A stretch of DNA of 64,000 bases. Source: Budorcas taxicolor (Eukaryota; Chordata; Mammalia; Artiodactyla; Bovidae). The DNA lies in the NCBI RefSeq assembly GCF_023091745.1, contig NC_068920.1, positions 151,309,622-151,373,621 of the forward strand. The letters run 5' to 3'. The translations under genes were made by a program, and so were the position numbers. The first letter of the stretch is position 1. The number at the start of each line of letters is the position of its first letter. Below the pieces are notes generated by a model. It ran no database searches and was not told the origin of the DNA. It was given only the letters and a program-made list of their open reading frames with translations. This document shows positions 32,900 to 44,236 of the stretch, one piece after another.

Positions 32900-35240
32900 A
32901 TAGTTAACATTACATGAAGCAGGGCAAAGACTAATAGAGTTTTGCCAAGAAAATGCACTGGTCATAGTAAACACCCTCTTCCAACAATACAAAAGAAGAC
33001 TCTACACATGGACATCACCAGATGGTCAACACCAAAATCAGATTGATTATATTCTTTGCAGCCAAAGATGGAGAAGCTCTATACAGTCAACAAAAACAAG
33101 ACCAGGAGCTGACTGTGGCTCAGATCATGAACTCCTTATTAGCAAATTCAGACTTAAATTGAAGAAAGTAGGGAAAACCGCTAGACCATTCAGGTATGAC
33201 CTAAATCAAATCCCTTATGATTATACAGTGGAAGTGAGAAATAGATTTAAGGGCCTAGATCTGATAGATAGAGTGCCTGATGAACTATGGAATGAGGTTC
33301 GTGACATCGTAGAGGAGACAGGGATCAAGACCATCCCCATGGAAAAGAAATGCAAAAAAGCAAAATGACTGTCTGGGGAGGGCTTACAAATAGCTGTGAA
33401 AGGCAAAGGAGAAAAGGAAAGATATAAGCATCTGAATGCAGAGTTCCAAAGAATAGCAAGAAGAGATAAGAAAGCCTTCTTCAGGGAACAATGCAAAGAA
33501 ATAGAGGAAAACAACAGAATGGGAAAGACTAGAGATCTATTCAAGAAAATTAGAGATACCAAGGGAACATTTCATGCAAAGATGGGCTCGATAAAGGACA
33601 GAAATGGTCTGGACCCAACAGCAGCAGAAGATATTAAGAAAAGGTGGCAAGAATACACAGAACAACTGTACAAAAAAGATCTTCACAACCCGGATAATCA
33701 CGATGGTGTGATCACTCATCTAGAGCCAGACATCCTGGAATGTGAAGTCAACTGGGCCTTAGAAAGCATCACTACGAACAAAGCTAGTGGAGGTGATGGA
33801 ATTCCAGTTGAGTTGTTTCAAATCCTGAAAGATGATGCTGTGAAAGTGCTGCACTCAATATGCCAGCAAATTTGGGAAACTCAGCAGTGGCCACAGGACA
33901 GGAAAAGGTCAGTTTTCATTCCAATCCCAAAGAAAGGCAATGTCAAGGAATGCTCAAACTACCGCACAATTGCACTCATCTCACATGCTAGTAAAGTAAT
34001 GCTCAAAATTCTCCAAGCCAGGCTTCAGCAATACGTGAACCGTGAACTCCCTGATGTTCAAGCTGGTTTTAGACAAGGCAGAGGAACCAGAGATCAAATT
34101 GCCAACATCTGCTGGATCATGGAAAAAGCAAGAGAGTTCCAGAAAAACATCTATTTCTGCTTTATTGACTATGCCAAAGCCTTTGACTGTGCAGATCACA
34201 ATAAACTGTGGACAATTCTGAGAGAGATGGGAATACCAGACCACCTGACCTGCCTCTTGAGAAATCTGTATGCAGGTCAGGAAGCAACAGTTAGAACTGG
34301 ACATGGAAAAAGAGACTGGTTCCAAATAGGAAAAGGAGTACATCAAGGCTGTATATTGTCACCCTGCTTATTTAACTTCTATGCAGAGTACATCATGAGA
34401 AACGCTGGACTGGAAGAAACACAAGCTGAAATCACGATTGCCGGGAGAAATATCAATAACCTCAGATATGCAGATGACACCACCCTTATGGCAGAAAGTG
34501 AAGAGGAACTCAAAAGCCTCTTGATGAAAGTAAAAGAAGAGAGTGAAAAAGTTGACTTAAAGCTCAACATTCGGAAAACAAAGATCATGGCATCTGGTCC
34601 CATCACTTCATGGGGAAAAAAAATGTGGATACAGTGGAAACAGTGTCAGGCTTTATTTGGGGGGGCTCCCAAATCACTCCAGATGGTGATTGCAGCCATG
34701 AAATGAAAAGACGCTAACTCCTTGGAAGGAAAGTGATGACCAACCTAGATAGTATATTCAAAAGCAGAGACATTACTTTGCGACTAAGGTCCGTCTAGTC
34801 AAGGCTATGGTTTTTCCTGTGGTCATGTATGGATGTGAGAGTTGGACTGTGAAGAAGGCTGAGTGCCTAAGAATTGATACTTTTGAGCTGTACTGTTGGA
34901 GAAGACTCTTGAGAGTCCCTTGGACTGCAAGGAGATCCAACCAGTCCATTCTGAAGATCAGCCCTGGGATTTCTTTGGAAGGACTGATGCTAAAGCTGAA
35001 ACTCCAGTACTTTGGCCACCTCATGCGAAGAGTTGACTCATTGGAAAAGACTCTGATGCTGGCAGGGATTGGGGGCAGGAGGAGAAGGGGACGACAGAGG
35101 ATGAGATGGCTGGATGGCATCACTGACTCAATGGACGCGAGTTTGAGTAAACTCTGGGAGTTGGTGATGGACAGGGAGGCCTGGCGTGCTGCGATTCATG
35201 GGGTCGGACACGACTGAGTGACTGAACTGAACTGAACTGA
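32900..35240 (+). mobile_element. BovB LINE, 2.3 kb, best-preserved copy here
   Basis: Starts within the endonuclease region (clear match from gaagcagggcaaagactaatag, about 32914) and continues to the tandem AACTG tail at 35240, so only the 5' quarter of a full BovB is missing. aactgagt at 32887-32894 is repeated at the right end, but that repeat overlaps the tail motif, so it is weak as a TSD. Coding content is described separately. Confidence 0.96.
32985..35217 (+). pseudogene. BovB endonuclease-RT protein remnant (one stop, one frameshift region)
   Basis: One frame runs from the C-terminal endonuclease motifs (TWTSPDGQH, NQIDYIL, GSDHELL) through the linker. It is broken only by TGA at 33366-33368, where the intact family has TGG, and reopens from 33396 to 34706 (436 codons). 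RT motifs numbered from 33396: FIDYAKAFD 256-264, GVHQG 314-318 (Arg of motif B changed to His) and YADD 358-361 (34467-34478). Indels at about 34610-34740 shift the frame; 34807-35217 then encodes the C-terminal tail (YGCESWTVKKAE, RWLDGITDS). Both catalytic Asp residues survive, but the N-terminal endonuclease is absent, so it cannot retrotranspose alone. Confidence 0.93.
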
Positions 35241-35260
35241 GTAATAACTTTAATACATAG

Positions 35261-35340
35261 TTGTTGTTTAGTTGCTAAGTCCTGTCCGACTCTGGTGACT
35301 CCATGGACTGTAGCCTGTCAGGCTCCCCTGTCTATGGGCT
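35261..35340 (-). mobile_element. Bov-tA SINE fragment, antisense
   Basis: Only the SINE 3' part remains (gttgctaagtcctgtccgac to ggctcccctgtctatggg). The tRNA head is missing. Confidence 0.85.
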
Positions 35341-35360
35341 ATAACTGACCATAATACTGA

Positions 35361-35577
35361 AAAGTGAAAGTGTTAGTTGCTCAGTCATGTCTGATTCTTC
35401 GCAATCCCATGGACTATAACCTGCCATGCTCCTCTGTCCATGGAATTCTCTAAGCAAGAGTATGGGAGTGGGTTGTCATTTCCTTCTCCAGGGGATCTTC
35501 CCCACCAAGGGACCATACCCATATCTCCTGCTTGGCAGGTGGATTCTTTACCCACTGAGCCATCAGGGAAGACCTGG
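35361..35577 (-). mobile_element. Bov-tA SINE, antisense
   Basis: Near-complete antisense copy with the aaagtgaaagtgttagttgc start and head at ccatcagggaagacc. Confidence 0.92.
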
Positions 35578-36387
35578 CTAAACTATATGTGTGCATGCTT
35601 TGGTTAAAAATAAAAACAAAAGCAGAGGCAGACAGCCCTGTGACAAATCAACAACCGCAGGTGATTTCTGTCTTTATTTACAACATTTGCTTATTATGAA
35701 GGCTGTTTATTTAATAACAAAAAAAAAGAAAAGACATAAGACTTACTTGAGTCAATTTGAGTCAATGTTTTGTGGAGAAACCTCACAAAATGGAGAGTGT
35801 TACCTTAGATTAGCTTCAGAGACAAGTACACAAACTGAAGAATATGAGGGCTCTTCTCTTTCTGGCAGTGGTGAGTTGATCCATGCACCATGAAAGAAAA
35901 AGCCCTGACTTGCCAGTTTCCATGTGTGAATACTCCCCCATCGCTGTTTTCTGTGCCATCACTGAGTGTTAGAAGGTAAATCCATCAGGGCACCAGCGCA
36001 TGTGCCCACCTAAGTCCTCCGCTGAACAGATCCGAGCAGTTACCATGCCGCTGCTTCATTTTGCATCTAGTCTGGACATTAAATGTGGAAAATAAGAATG
36101 ATAAAATAGAGTTGATGTACTTATAGTAAAGAGATGTTTCAAAGCTATGTCATATAGGAAGAGTTCTAAGAAGGGATGCTTAACCCAAAGAGTTTTAAAA
36201 AACTGTTACTTTTGACTTGTAATGACTAATTGGCAATATCAGATCTCCAGAAACTTAAGAGGTGCCTCCAAATGTCTGAAGCTCTGATAGGGACAGTATT
36301 TCTGAAAAGTCATCACAAATGTATTCAGTTAAAATTATCTTTTGATCAGGAGGGAAGGGATATGTGTACAGTTAGAGATGACTTGCA
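35578..36387. other. Unassigned DNA
   Basis: No recognised repeat or supported frame. There is an A-rich run near 35718-35735. Confidence 0.4.
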
Positions 36388-36450
36388 TTGTTGTACAGCA
36401 GAAACCAAAACAACATTGTAAAGCAATTTTCCTCCAATTAAAAAATAAAT
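36388..36450 (+). mobile_element. L1 3' terminus fragment
   Basis: gttgtacagcagaaaccaaaa, caacattgtaaagcaatttt and cctccaattaaaaaataaat form the extreme 3' end and A-rich tail of a bovine-type L1. Confidence 0.8.
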
Positions 36451-36544
36451 TATTTTATAATTTATTAAGTATTTTTATTAAGTAATATATTTTCCTACAT
36501 TAAACAAAATCAAGTCCACCAGCATTTACCTGCCCAGTGTGAAT

Positions 36545-36622
36545 TGTTGTTCTTCGCTTGTTCAGTCATGTCTCTTTGTGACCCCATGGAATATAGCATG
36601 CCAGACTTCTCTGTCCTTCACC
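36545..36622 (-). mobile_element. BovB 3' end fragment, antisense
   Basis: tgttcagtcatgtctctttg, then gaccccatggaatatagcatgc, then cagacttctctgtccttcac is the antisense of the BovB terminal 80 bases. Confidence 0.75.
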
Positions 36623-36657
36623 CTGTGTGAATAGTGCAGCATTATAGAAAACAATGA

Positions 36658-38711
36658 CACAAACTCTTCCAGAAAATTGCAGAGGAAGTAAACTCCCAAA
36701 CTCATTCTATGAGGTCACCATCACCCTAATACAAAAACCAGACAAAGATGCCACACACAAAAAAGAAAACTACAAGCCAATGCCACTGATGAACATAGAT
36801 GCAAAAGTCTTCAATAAAACTCTAGCAAACAGAATCCAGCAACATATTTAAAAAAATCATACATCATGACCAAATGGGCTTTATCCCAGCAATGCAAGGA
36901 TTCAATATTTGCAAATCAGTCAATGTGATACACCATATTAACAAATTGAAAGATAAAAACCATATGATGATCTCAGTAGATGGGGAGAAAGCCTTTGACA
37001 AAATTTTACAATGTTTTATGATAAAAACTCTCCAGAAAGCAGACATAGAAGGAACATACCTTAACATAGTAAAAGCTATATATAATAAACCCACAGAAAG
37101 CATTATCCTCAATGGAGAAAAGTTGAAAGCCTTTTCCCTAAAGTCAGGAACAAGACAAGGGTGCCCACTCTCACCATGACTATTCAACAGTTTTGTAAGT
37201 TTTAGCCACAGCAATCAGAGAAGAAGAAAAAATTAAAGGAATCCATATTGGAAAAGAAGAAGTATAAACTGTTTGCAGATGACATGATCCTCTACATAGA
37301 AAATCCTAAAGACACCACCAGAAAATTATTAAAGCTAATCAATTAATATAGTAAAGTTGCAGGATATAAAACTAATACTCAGAAATCCCTTGCATTCCTA
37401 TACACTAACAATGAGAAAACAGAAAGAGAAATTAAGGAAACAATCCCATTCACCATTGCAATGAAAAGAATAAAATACTTAGGAATAAATTTACCTAAAG
37501 AAACAAATGGCCTATATAAAGAAAACTATAAAACAGTGATGAAAGAAATCAAAGATGACACAAATAGATGGAGAAATATATACCATGTTCATGGATCAGA
37601 AGAATCAATATAGTGAAAGTGAGTATACTACCCAAAGCAATCTATTGATTCACTGCAATCGCCATCAAACTACCAGTGGTATTTTTCACAGAACTAGAAC
37701 AAACAACTTCACAATTTGTATGGAAACACAAAAAAAACTCAAATGGCCAAAGCAATCTTCACTGGAGGAATCAACCTGCCTGATTTCAGACTATACTACA
37801 AATCTACAGTCATCAAGACAGCATGGTACTGGCACAAAGACAGAATTATAGATCAATGGAACAAATTAGAGAGCCCAGAGATAAATGCACACACCTATGG
37901 ACACCTTATTTTTGAAAAAGGAGGCAAAAATATACAATGGAGAAAAGATAATCTCTATAACAAGTGGTGCTGGGATAACTGGTCAACCACCAGTAAAAGA
38001 ATGAAATTACAACACTTTCTAACACCATACACAAAAATAAACTCAAAATGGATTAAAGATCAAATGTAAGACCAGAAACTATACAACTCCTAGAAGAAAA
38101 CATAGGTAGAACACTCTTTGACATAAATCACAGCAAGATCCTCTATGACCTACCTTCCAGAGTAATGGAAATAAAAGCAAAAATAAACAAATAGGACCTA
38201 ATTGAACTTAAAAGTTTTTTGAACAATGAAGGAAACTATAAGCAAGGTGAAAAGACAGCCTACAGAATGAGAGAAAACAATGGCAAATGAAGCAACTAAC
38301 AAAGAATTAATCTCAAAAATATATAAACAGCTCATGCAGCTCAATACCAAAAAAATAAAAACAAAAAATAAGTGCTGGAGAGGGTGCGGAGAAAAGGGAG
38401 TCCTCTTACACTGTTGGTGGGAATGCAAACTAGTACAGCCACTATGCAGAACAGTGTGGAGATTCCTTAAAAAACTGGAAATAGAACTGCCATATGACCC
38501 AGCAATCCCACTGCTGGGCATACACACCAAGGACACCAGAATTGAAAGAGACACATGTACCCCAATGTTCATCGCAGCATTGTTTACAATAGCCAGAATA
38601 AGGAAGCAACCTAGATGTCCATTGGCAGATGAATGGATAAGAAAGCTGTGGTACATATACACAATGGACTATTACTCAGCTATTAAAAGAATGCATTTGA
38701 ATCTGTTCTAA
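36658..38711 (+). pseudogene. L1 ORF2p remnant
   Basis: L1 ORF2p provides endonuclease and RT for L1 and poly(A) retroposons. Here the fragment starts in the RT. In the frame at 36874-37179 motif A reads SVDGEKAFD and motif B GTRQGCPLSP, followed immediately by a TGA. The catalytic FADD lies at 37272-37283 in another frame. Further blocks occur at 37716-38069 and 38280-38711. The last contains the ORF2 C-terminal cysteine-rich motif (CWRGCGEKG, HCWWECK) and PYDPAIPLLGI. Several reading frames and stops make it inactive. Confidence 0.93.
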
Positions 38712-38993
38712 TGAGGCGGATGAAACTGGAGCTTATTATACAGAGTGAAGTAAGTCTCAGAAAGAAAAACACATATATATGGAATTTAGAAAGATGGTAA
38801 CAATGACCCTATATGCAAGACAGCAAAAGAGACACAGATGTGAAGAACAGTCTTTTGGACTCTGTGGGAGAAGGGTAGAGTGGGATGATTTGAGAGAATA
38901 GCATTGAAACATGTATACTATCGTATATGAAATAGATCACCAGTCCAAGTTTGATGCATGAAACAGGGCACTCAAAGCCAGACAACCAGAGGA

Positions 38994-39036
38994 TGGGATA
39001 GGGAGGAAGGTGGGAGGGGTGGGTTCAGGATGGGGG
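38994..39036 (+). other. G-rich tract of the L1 3' UTR
   Basis: Five or more G runs of at least three (gggata, gggagg, tgggagggg, tggg, tggggg) lie in about 43 bases. G-quadruplex potential in L1 3' UTRs is known. Confidence 0.75.
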
Positions 39037-39131
39037 ACACATGTACACCTATGGCTGATTCATGTCAATGTCAGGCAAAATCACCACAATGTTGTAAAGT
39101 AATTAGTAAATAAATAATTTTTTTTAAATAG

Positions 39132-39650
39132 AAAGAAATGACAAACCTAGATAGTGTATTTAAAAATAGAACATTACTTTGCTGACAAAGATTCATAGAG
39201 TCAAAGCTATGGTTTTTCCAGTAGTCATGTATGGATGTGAGAGCTGGACAATAAAAAGGCTGAGCACCAAAGAATTGATGCTTTCAAATTGTGGTGCTGG
39301 AGAAGACTCTTGAGAGTCCCTTGGATGATAAGGAGATCAAACCAGTCAATTCTAAAGGAAATCAATCCTGAATATTCATTGGAGGGCTGATCCTGAAGCT
39401 GAAATTCCAATACTTAAGCCACTTCATGCTAAGAGCTAACTCACCAGAAAAGACCCTGATGCTGGGAAAGACTGAAGGCAGGAGGAGAAGGGGACAACAG
39501 AGGATGAGATGGTTGGATGGCATTACCAACTCGACGGACATGAGTTTGAGCACAGTCCTGGAGGTGCTGCAGGACAGGGAAGCCTGGTGTGCCGCAATCT
39601 ATGGGGTTGCAAAGAGTCTGACAAGACGGAGCAACTGAATAACAACAATA
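39132..39650 (+). mobile_element. BovB LINE 3' fragment abutting L1
   Basis: From gaaatgacaaacctagatag to ggagcaactgaataacaac. It is diverged (acattactttgctgacaaag, ttaagccacttcatgc), so it is an older copy. The junction with the L1 tail is direct, suggesting insertion into the A-rich L1 end. Confidence 0.9.
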
Positions 39651-40031
39651 GAAAGCTTTCTCTTTGAGGTGCTCAAACATTTAAAGAGAAATAGGGCTTT
39701 AAGTTTTTTGTGTCTTTTTTTTTTTTAAAGATAAAACCATCACTAACTTTCCCCAGGCACTCAGGAAAATAAGAATTCACGGAAGAAAAGCACAGTTTGT
39801 GTCCAAGGACGACCAGCGGTTGCCTCATGGGAAGAGAGAGGAGCTCCAGGAGAGAGGGAAGCTGGAGGAAGTGGAAGGGGCTGAACAAAGAGTGAAAGGC
39901 CCTGGAAGCAAAGGCAAAGACCAGGATGTAGGTGTCCAGAGATAGCACAAGACACAGGACCTCAAGCAGTGCCTCCTCTGATGCCCCAAAATACACGACC
40001 TGGATTTGCACCTACAACACTGCATATGTTT
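39651..40031. other. Unique spacer
   Basis: A T-rich run near 39715-39727 is followed by purine-rich, GC-moderate sequence. No element recognised. Confidence 0.35.
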
Positions 40032-40205
40032 CTTTTTTTATTTTTATATTAGGGTTGAGTTGATTTATAATGTTAATTTCAGGCATACAGCCAAGTGATT
40101 TAATTATACATATTCATAAACCTATTCTTTTTCAGATTCCCTTCGTATATAGGTTATTACAGATTACTGAGTATATTTCCCTGTGGTCCTTGTTGATTGT
40201 CTACT
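40032..40205 (-). mobile_element. L1 3' UTR fragment, antisense
   Basis: ttgagttgatttataatgtt, tcaggcatacagccaagtga, ttacagattactgagtatat and ttccctgtggtccttgttga are antisense L1 3' UTR phrases. Confidence 0.8.
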
Positions 40206-40211
40206 TCATAT

Positions 40212-40428
40212 ACATGCTCAGTCACTCGGATATGCAACTCTTTGCAACCCCATGGACTGCAGCCCACTGGGCTCCTTTGTCCATGGAATTCTCCAGGCAG
40301 GAATACCTGGAATGGGTTGCCATTTCCTTCTCCAGGCGATCTTCCTGACCCAGGGATCAAGCCCGCATCTCCTGCATTGAAGATGGTCTCTTACATTGCA
40401 GGTGTATGCTTTACCCCTGAGGCATAAC
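40212..40428 (-). mobile_element. Bov-tA SINE, antisense
   Basis: Antisense copy (catgctcagtcactcgg to tttacccctgaggca) placed at the edge of the L1 3' UTR fragment. The middle is slightly expanded (cttacattgcag after cctgcattgaag). Confidence 0.88.
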
Positions 40429-40516
40429 CACTTTTGATCACACGGCATGCAGCTACTTAGTAACAAACCAGGAATTCAGGGCAGGGCCTGGGGGTCCCCA
40501 GAGCTCAGAATGGACT

Positions 40517-40668
40517 TTTTTTTTTTTTTCTAAATATTTATTTGGTTGTCCTGGGTCTTAGTCGCAGATGTGGGATCTAGTTCCCTGACTAGGGATCAAA
40601 TCCAGGCCCTCTGCACTGGGAACGTGGAGTCTTGGAGTCTTCGCCCCTGGACCAGCAGGGAAGTAACA
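40517..40668 (-). mobile_element. CHR-2-type SINE, antisense, with exact TSD
   Basis: Reads T13 then taaatatttatttggttg, gatctagttccctgactagg, gatcaaatccaggccctc and head ccagcagggaagt. The exact 10-bp direct repeat agaatggact at 40507-40516 and 40669-40678 brackets it. Confidence 0.85.
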
Positions 40669-40678
40669 AGAATGGACT

Positions 40679-42823
40679 CCCTACCCAAGTTTTCAGATGT
40701 CATATCTACACAGCGGAAGCCTGCCGCTGACTGAAATTCAGGTGTCCCTCAACTCTCCTCTTCCTAGTTTCAACAAGGCACGTGTGACAAAGCACCAGCC
40801 TCTTAGTATCAACAAGCACTCACTGAATCAGGTCACTGGATTAACAAGTGGGATGAACACAGAAGTGGAAAGTGGAACAGTTCTGGCCAGTGTGGTGGAG
40901 TCCCTGTCTTATGGAGCAGCCAGCAATGCACTGCCTTTCATGAACTGGCAGGTACGTAGCCAACCAGGCAAGTAGCCAGAGGAGGAGACACTGAGATCAC
41001 AGCATCCCAGAAATACCTGTTTATAACTTTAGAAAAGAAACTAAGAAAAACATCAAGATGATATTTAGCTGATGATTCAGCATTTGGCTGCAGAATGAGC
41101 CAAAACAAATAGCACAGTGCTATCTAATGGAACATAAACAAACAAAAGATAGTTCTCCTGTTTCTACGGTTCTTTTCTGTAGACTCTACTGTTTAGAAAT
41201 AGAAGTGCTCACAGTGATTGAATTGAAAGATGGTGCAGCATCAGGTCAGTATCCTTTGCGGATTCCATCACAGAGATAGGAAATATGAAACACATTCACG
41301 CTAGAGCGCTGTACTGAGCTCCCTGAAAACACACATGTTTTTCCCATTAAAAAGAGAGGCCACTCTGTTATTATTTGAATAAAGTTAATTTATGAAAAGC
41401 AGCTGAGGTATCTGGTATGGATTTGTAAAGTCTGTATTTAATTAGGACATTGTAATTTCAGGTGTGTGTAAATCAAGCCATTGTAAAGACATTGTTCATT
41501 TTCATGCAAAAATAATATGGTCAATTGTTGTGTACAAACATTAAACTAACTTTTAGCAAGGTTTTGTCATATATTAATAGTTGCTAATTTCAACTGGAGA
41601 TAAAAAGACATTTTAATCTCTGTAAAGCAAGAAAAGAGGGTTTCCATAAAGTTCCAAATGCCCTAGATCATTGACTTGTTTCCAGGGATTAAAAAGAAAA
41701 AAAAAAAAAAATCCAAGCTCACCAACAAGAACACTTGATTAGAAACCTCTCCTGTAAGCTCTTTGGCTGGCCAGACAAAACATATCTCACCTGCTGACCA
41801 TCACTCTTTCCTCAAGTCCTTCCTCAAGTCAGCAGCTGCTCCTCTGTCTGAGCGCAGCTAAATGTCTCCTGAATCTGGGAAGCAAGCTACAGATCAATCT
41901 ACATTCGCAGAATTTCCATGTCCCCTTTGTGGACTACTATTATGCCTGAATCGAAAAGAAGGATTGATACTGGAAAGTCTGGCCACTTTGGAAGGCTTAC
42001 AGGAGATGTGATTTTGACAAGACTTCTTCTGTTGCCACAGGCACTAGCTTCTTCCACGCGTGGATGAGAGTGGTCTTCCATGGGGTATTCTCCCCCTTGA
42101 AGACCATTGTTTGTAGGAATGGGTCCATGTGCAGATAGGAGAGCATTGAGACCCCATTTCCCTGTGACCACATAAAAGATCAAGGAAACTACTGAGGATC
42201 AGTAGCAGGTATGTTCTAGGCAGAAAATAAACCTACTGTTAGACACACAGTCTAGAAAAAAATTATTTAAAACATTTAATTCTACAGTGAATCATATAGA
42301 GAATAAGATATTTTCCCTGGATTTCCTGAACTGTGTTTATAGATGAGAAGCAACTCCAGATAATTGCCACCATGACATTCATTACAGATCAAGAAACTAA
42401 CATCTGGATACAGTGTCTTCATCAGTCACTATCCAGAGTAATTCCTGAGTTTGGGGCACACATCCTGTTATGAACAAAGGAGAAGAAAAAAAAACAGAAA
42501 TAAAACACTGCAGACTTTCTGAGGCAACCTCCCTCCAAAGGCATAATCAAGATAATTCAATGTTGATTTGTTGGTAGAAAACCTACAGATTCTGATTATG
42601 GGACTTTAGGCCATGAAGCTAAAGGCAACTTAAATGTATCAAAAAGAAACAGACAATATTTGATTTTACAAAATTTGTCTAGTAAACTTTTACAGTATTA
42701 TACCTTTCCTTCTCTTTTCCTCTCAGTTATTTCCCCTCAAAAATCAGTTGTTTTTAGAACAAGACACTCAAAAGTAATATTTACGGTGAAACAGAGTGGG
42801 AAGAAAGGGTTTGCCTCTGTATA
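40679..42823. other. Repeat-poor DNA, candidate conserved noncoding segments
   Basis: About 2.1 kb without recognised young repeats. The AT-rich part at 41380-41650 contains taatttatg, tatttaattagg and catgcaaaaataat. Frames up to 94 codons have no recognised domain. An A-rich run lies near 41697-41711. Confidence 0.35.
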
Positions 42824-42915
42824 TGTGAGCATGTGTGTATGTTTGTGTGTGTGTGTATAAGAGGGAGGGAGAGAGAGACAGAGTTGGGGAGGAAGGGAGG
42901 GAGGGAGGAAAAGAG
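42824..42915 (+). repeat. Compound (GT)n-(GA)n microsatellite
   Basis: An imperfect TG/GT run (42824-42857) passes straight into a purine tract of GA, GGGA and GGAA units. Confidence 0.9.
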
Positions 42916-43635
42916 TTTCAGAGTGGAAAAAATTAAAAGCAAGTTCTTCTAAAGATCGGTCCAAATATTCTTGTCCGTATTCATAGCAATGCTGAGCTGT
43001 CTCCAGATTGTGGAGCAATTAGGCTAATGTCACCATTTGCTGTCCCCTTTGTTCCTGAGGCCTGTTCTTTAACATGTGTCTAAATAATTTAATTTATGGA
43101 TGTGATGCTGAGCAGGTTCAGTGAAAAAAGGGCAGGAATCCCATGAATCTTAATGTCTGTCACTTCACCACAAGTCCTTCTGCGCTAATAAGAGGGATTT
43201 GCCCATCCTTTTTTAAAAAGCCTGCAGGAGTCAACAGCCTATAGCTACTGATAATAATAGCTAGATTCGTTTACATTAAATGCTTCCATAAATGATGTGC
43301 AAAAGTGCTATTATTTCTGAATATATGCAAGACAATTTTGAATCGCATTAACACAGCTAAAACAAAGGGGAACAGACATTTTAATTTACATTATAATTTC
43401 ACAGTGAATAAAGTTGAACCAGCTAGAATCAATGAAAAGATGAAAAGCTTCCAGTAATTGTTAAATGTGGTTTTCATTGTTAGAATTTCTTCTTTAAGAG
43501 AACTGACATTTTATGAGGCCAGTGTCCTCAGCCATTTCTTAGAAAAAGCACTGTAAAATAGAATAGTGATTTTTCTTTCTAAGAAAATGTACTGAACACC
43601 TATGTAAGCAAGTTACTGGGCCAGCAGATGTAAGG
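42916..43635. other. Repeat-poor AT-rich DNA, conserved-noncoding candidate
   Basis: Repeat-free, with atatgcaa (POU-like, 43323-43330) and aacaaagg (SOX-like, 43371-43378) within 56 bases and several TAAT cores. No supported reading frame. Confidence 0.3.
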
Positions 43636-43757
43636 GTGGGAAGGGAGGTGTCGGGAAGGTTTACACCAGGAAGGAACGGAGAGGAGTCCAGTGAGGGAGG
43701 GGAAACTGTGAATGACAGAAAAGTAAAGTTGAAATTTAATCACATATTAACTGTGCA

Positions 43758-43803
43758 GAATCAGTTCAGTTCAGTTGCTCAGTCAAGTTTGACTCTTAGC
43801 TAC
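43758..43803 (-). mobile_element. Short BovB or Bov-tA tail fragment, antisense
   Basis: atcagttcagttcagttgct then cagtcaagtttgactct is the antisense of the shared BovB/SINE 3' end. About 46 bases are left. Confidence 0.7.
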
Positions 43804-44068
43804 TCACTGTCATCAAATAGATACACAGTATAATCTCAATCAGGACATTTACAGAATTCTTCTTAATTAAATAAAGATGGATCTTAAAATGTTGTTTTAA
43901 TTCATGCTAATGAAGGAAAGATATGCATTGATCAACTTTCTTGAGCAAATCTAATTTTTAAAAAATCGTTTATATGGAATCCTTGAAAACCATTGTCTTA
44001 AGGACCAAATGTTTTTATTCTAAAATATAGGAAGTGTTAGAGTTGGACATGTCTAGGACAGACCCTTA

Positions 44069-44236
44069 AGACTTCCCTGGTGGCTTCAGATGGTAAAGCA
44101 TCAGCCTACAATGCAGGAGACCTGGCTTCAATCCCTGGGTCGGGAAGATCTCCTAGAGGAGGAAATGGCAACCCACTCCAGTATTCTTGCCTGGACAATC
44201 GTCGGATACGACTGAACGACTTCACTTTCACTTGAA
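44069..44236 (+). mobile_element. Bov-tA SINE with internal deletion
   Basis: Head (acttccctggtggcttcag), box B (gcttcaatccc) and end (cactttcactt) are present, but the segment normally containing ccatggacagaggagcc and ctacagtccatgggg is missing between cctggacaatc and gtcggatacgac, a deletion of roughly 45 bases. Confidence 0.92.

Larger units (their letters stand above)
36658..39129 (+). mobile_element. L1 LINE (bovine type), 5'-truncated, 2.5 kb
   Basis: Covers the RT half of ORF2, the ORF2 C-terminus and the 3' UTR (ccagtccaagtttgatgcatg, then ggaggaaggtgggaggggtggg), ending in an A/T-rich tail. A BovB 3' fragment follows directly. The coding part is riddled with stops and frameshifts. 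Confidence 0.95.

Noticed and set aside
33396..34706. Host gene of 436 codons
   Set aside because: Motifs (FIDYAKAFD, YADD, GSDH upstream) and flanking BovB sequence show it is a LINE remnant.
42041..42209. Possible exon between ttgccacag and gcag|gtatgt
   Set aside because: Splice-like ends only. The segment contains stops, and there is no supporting neighbour.
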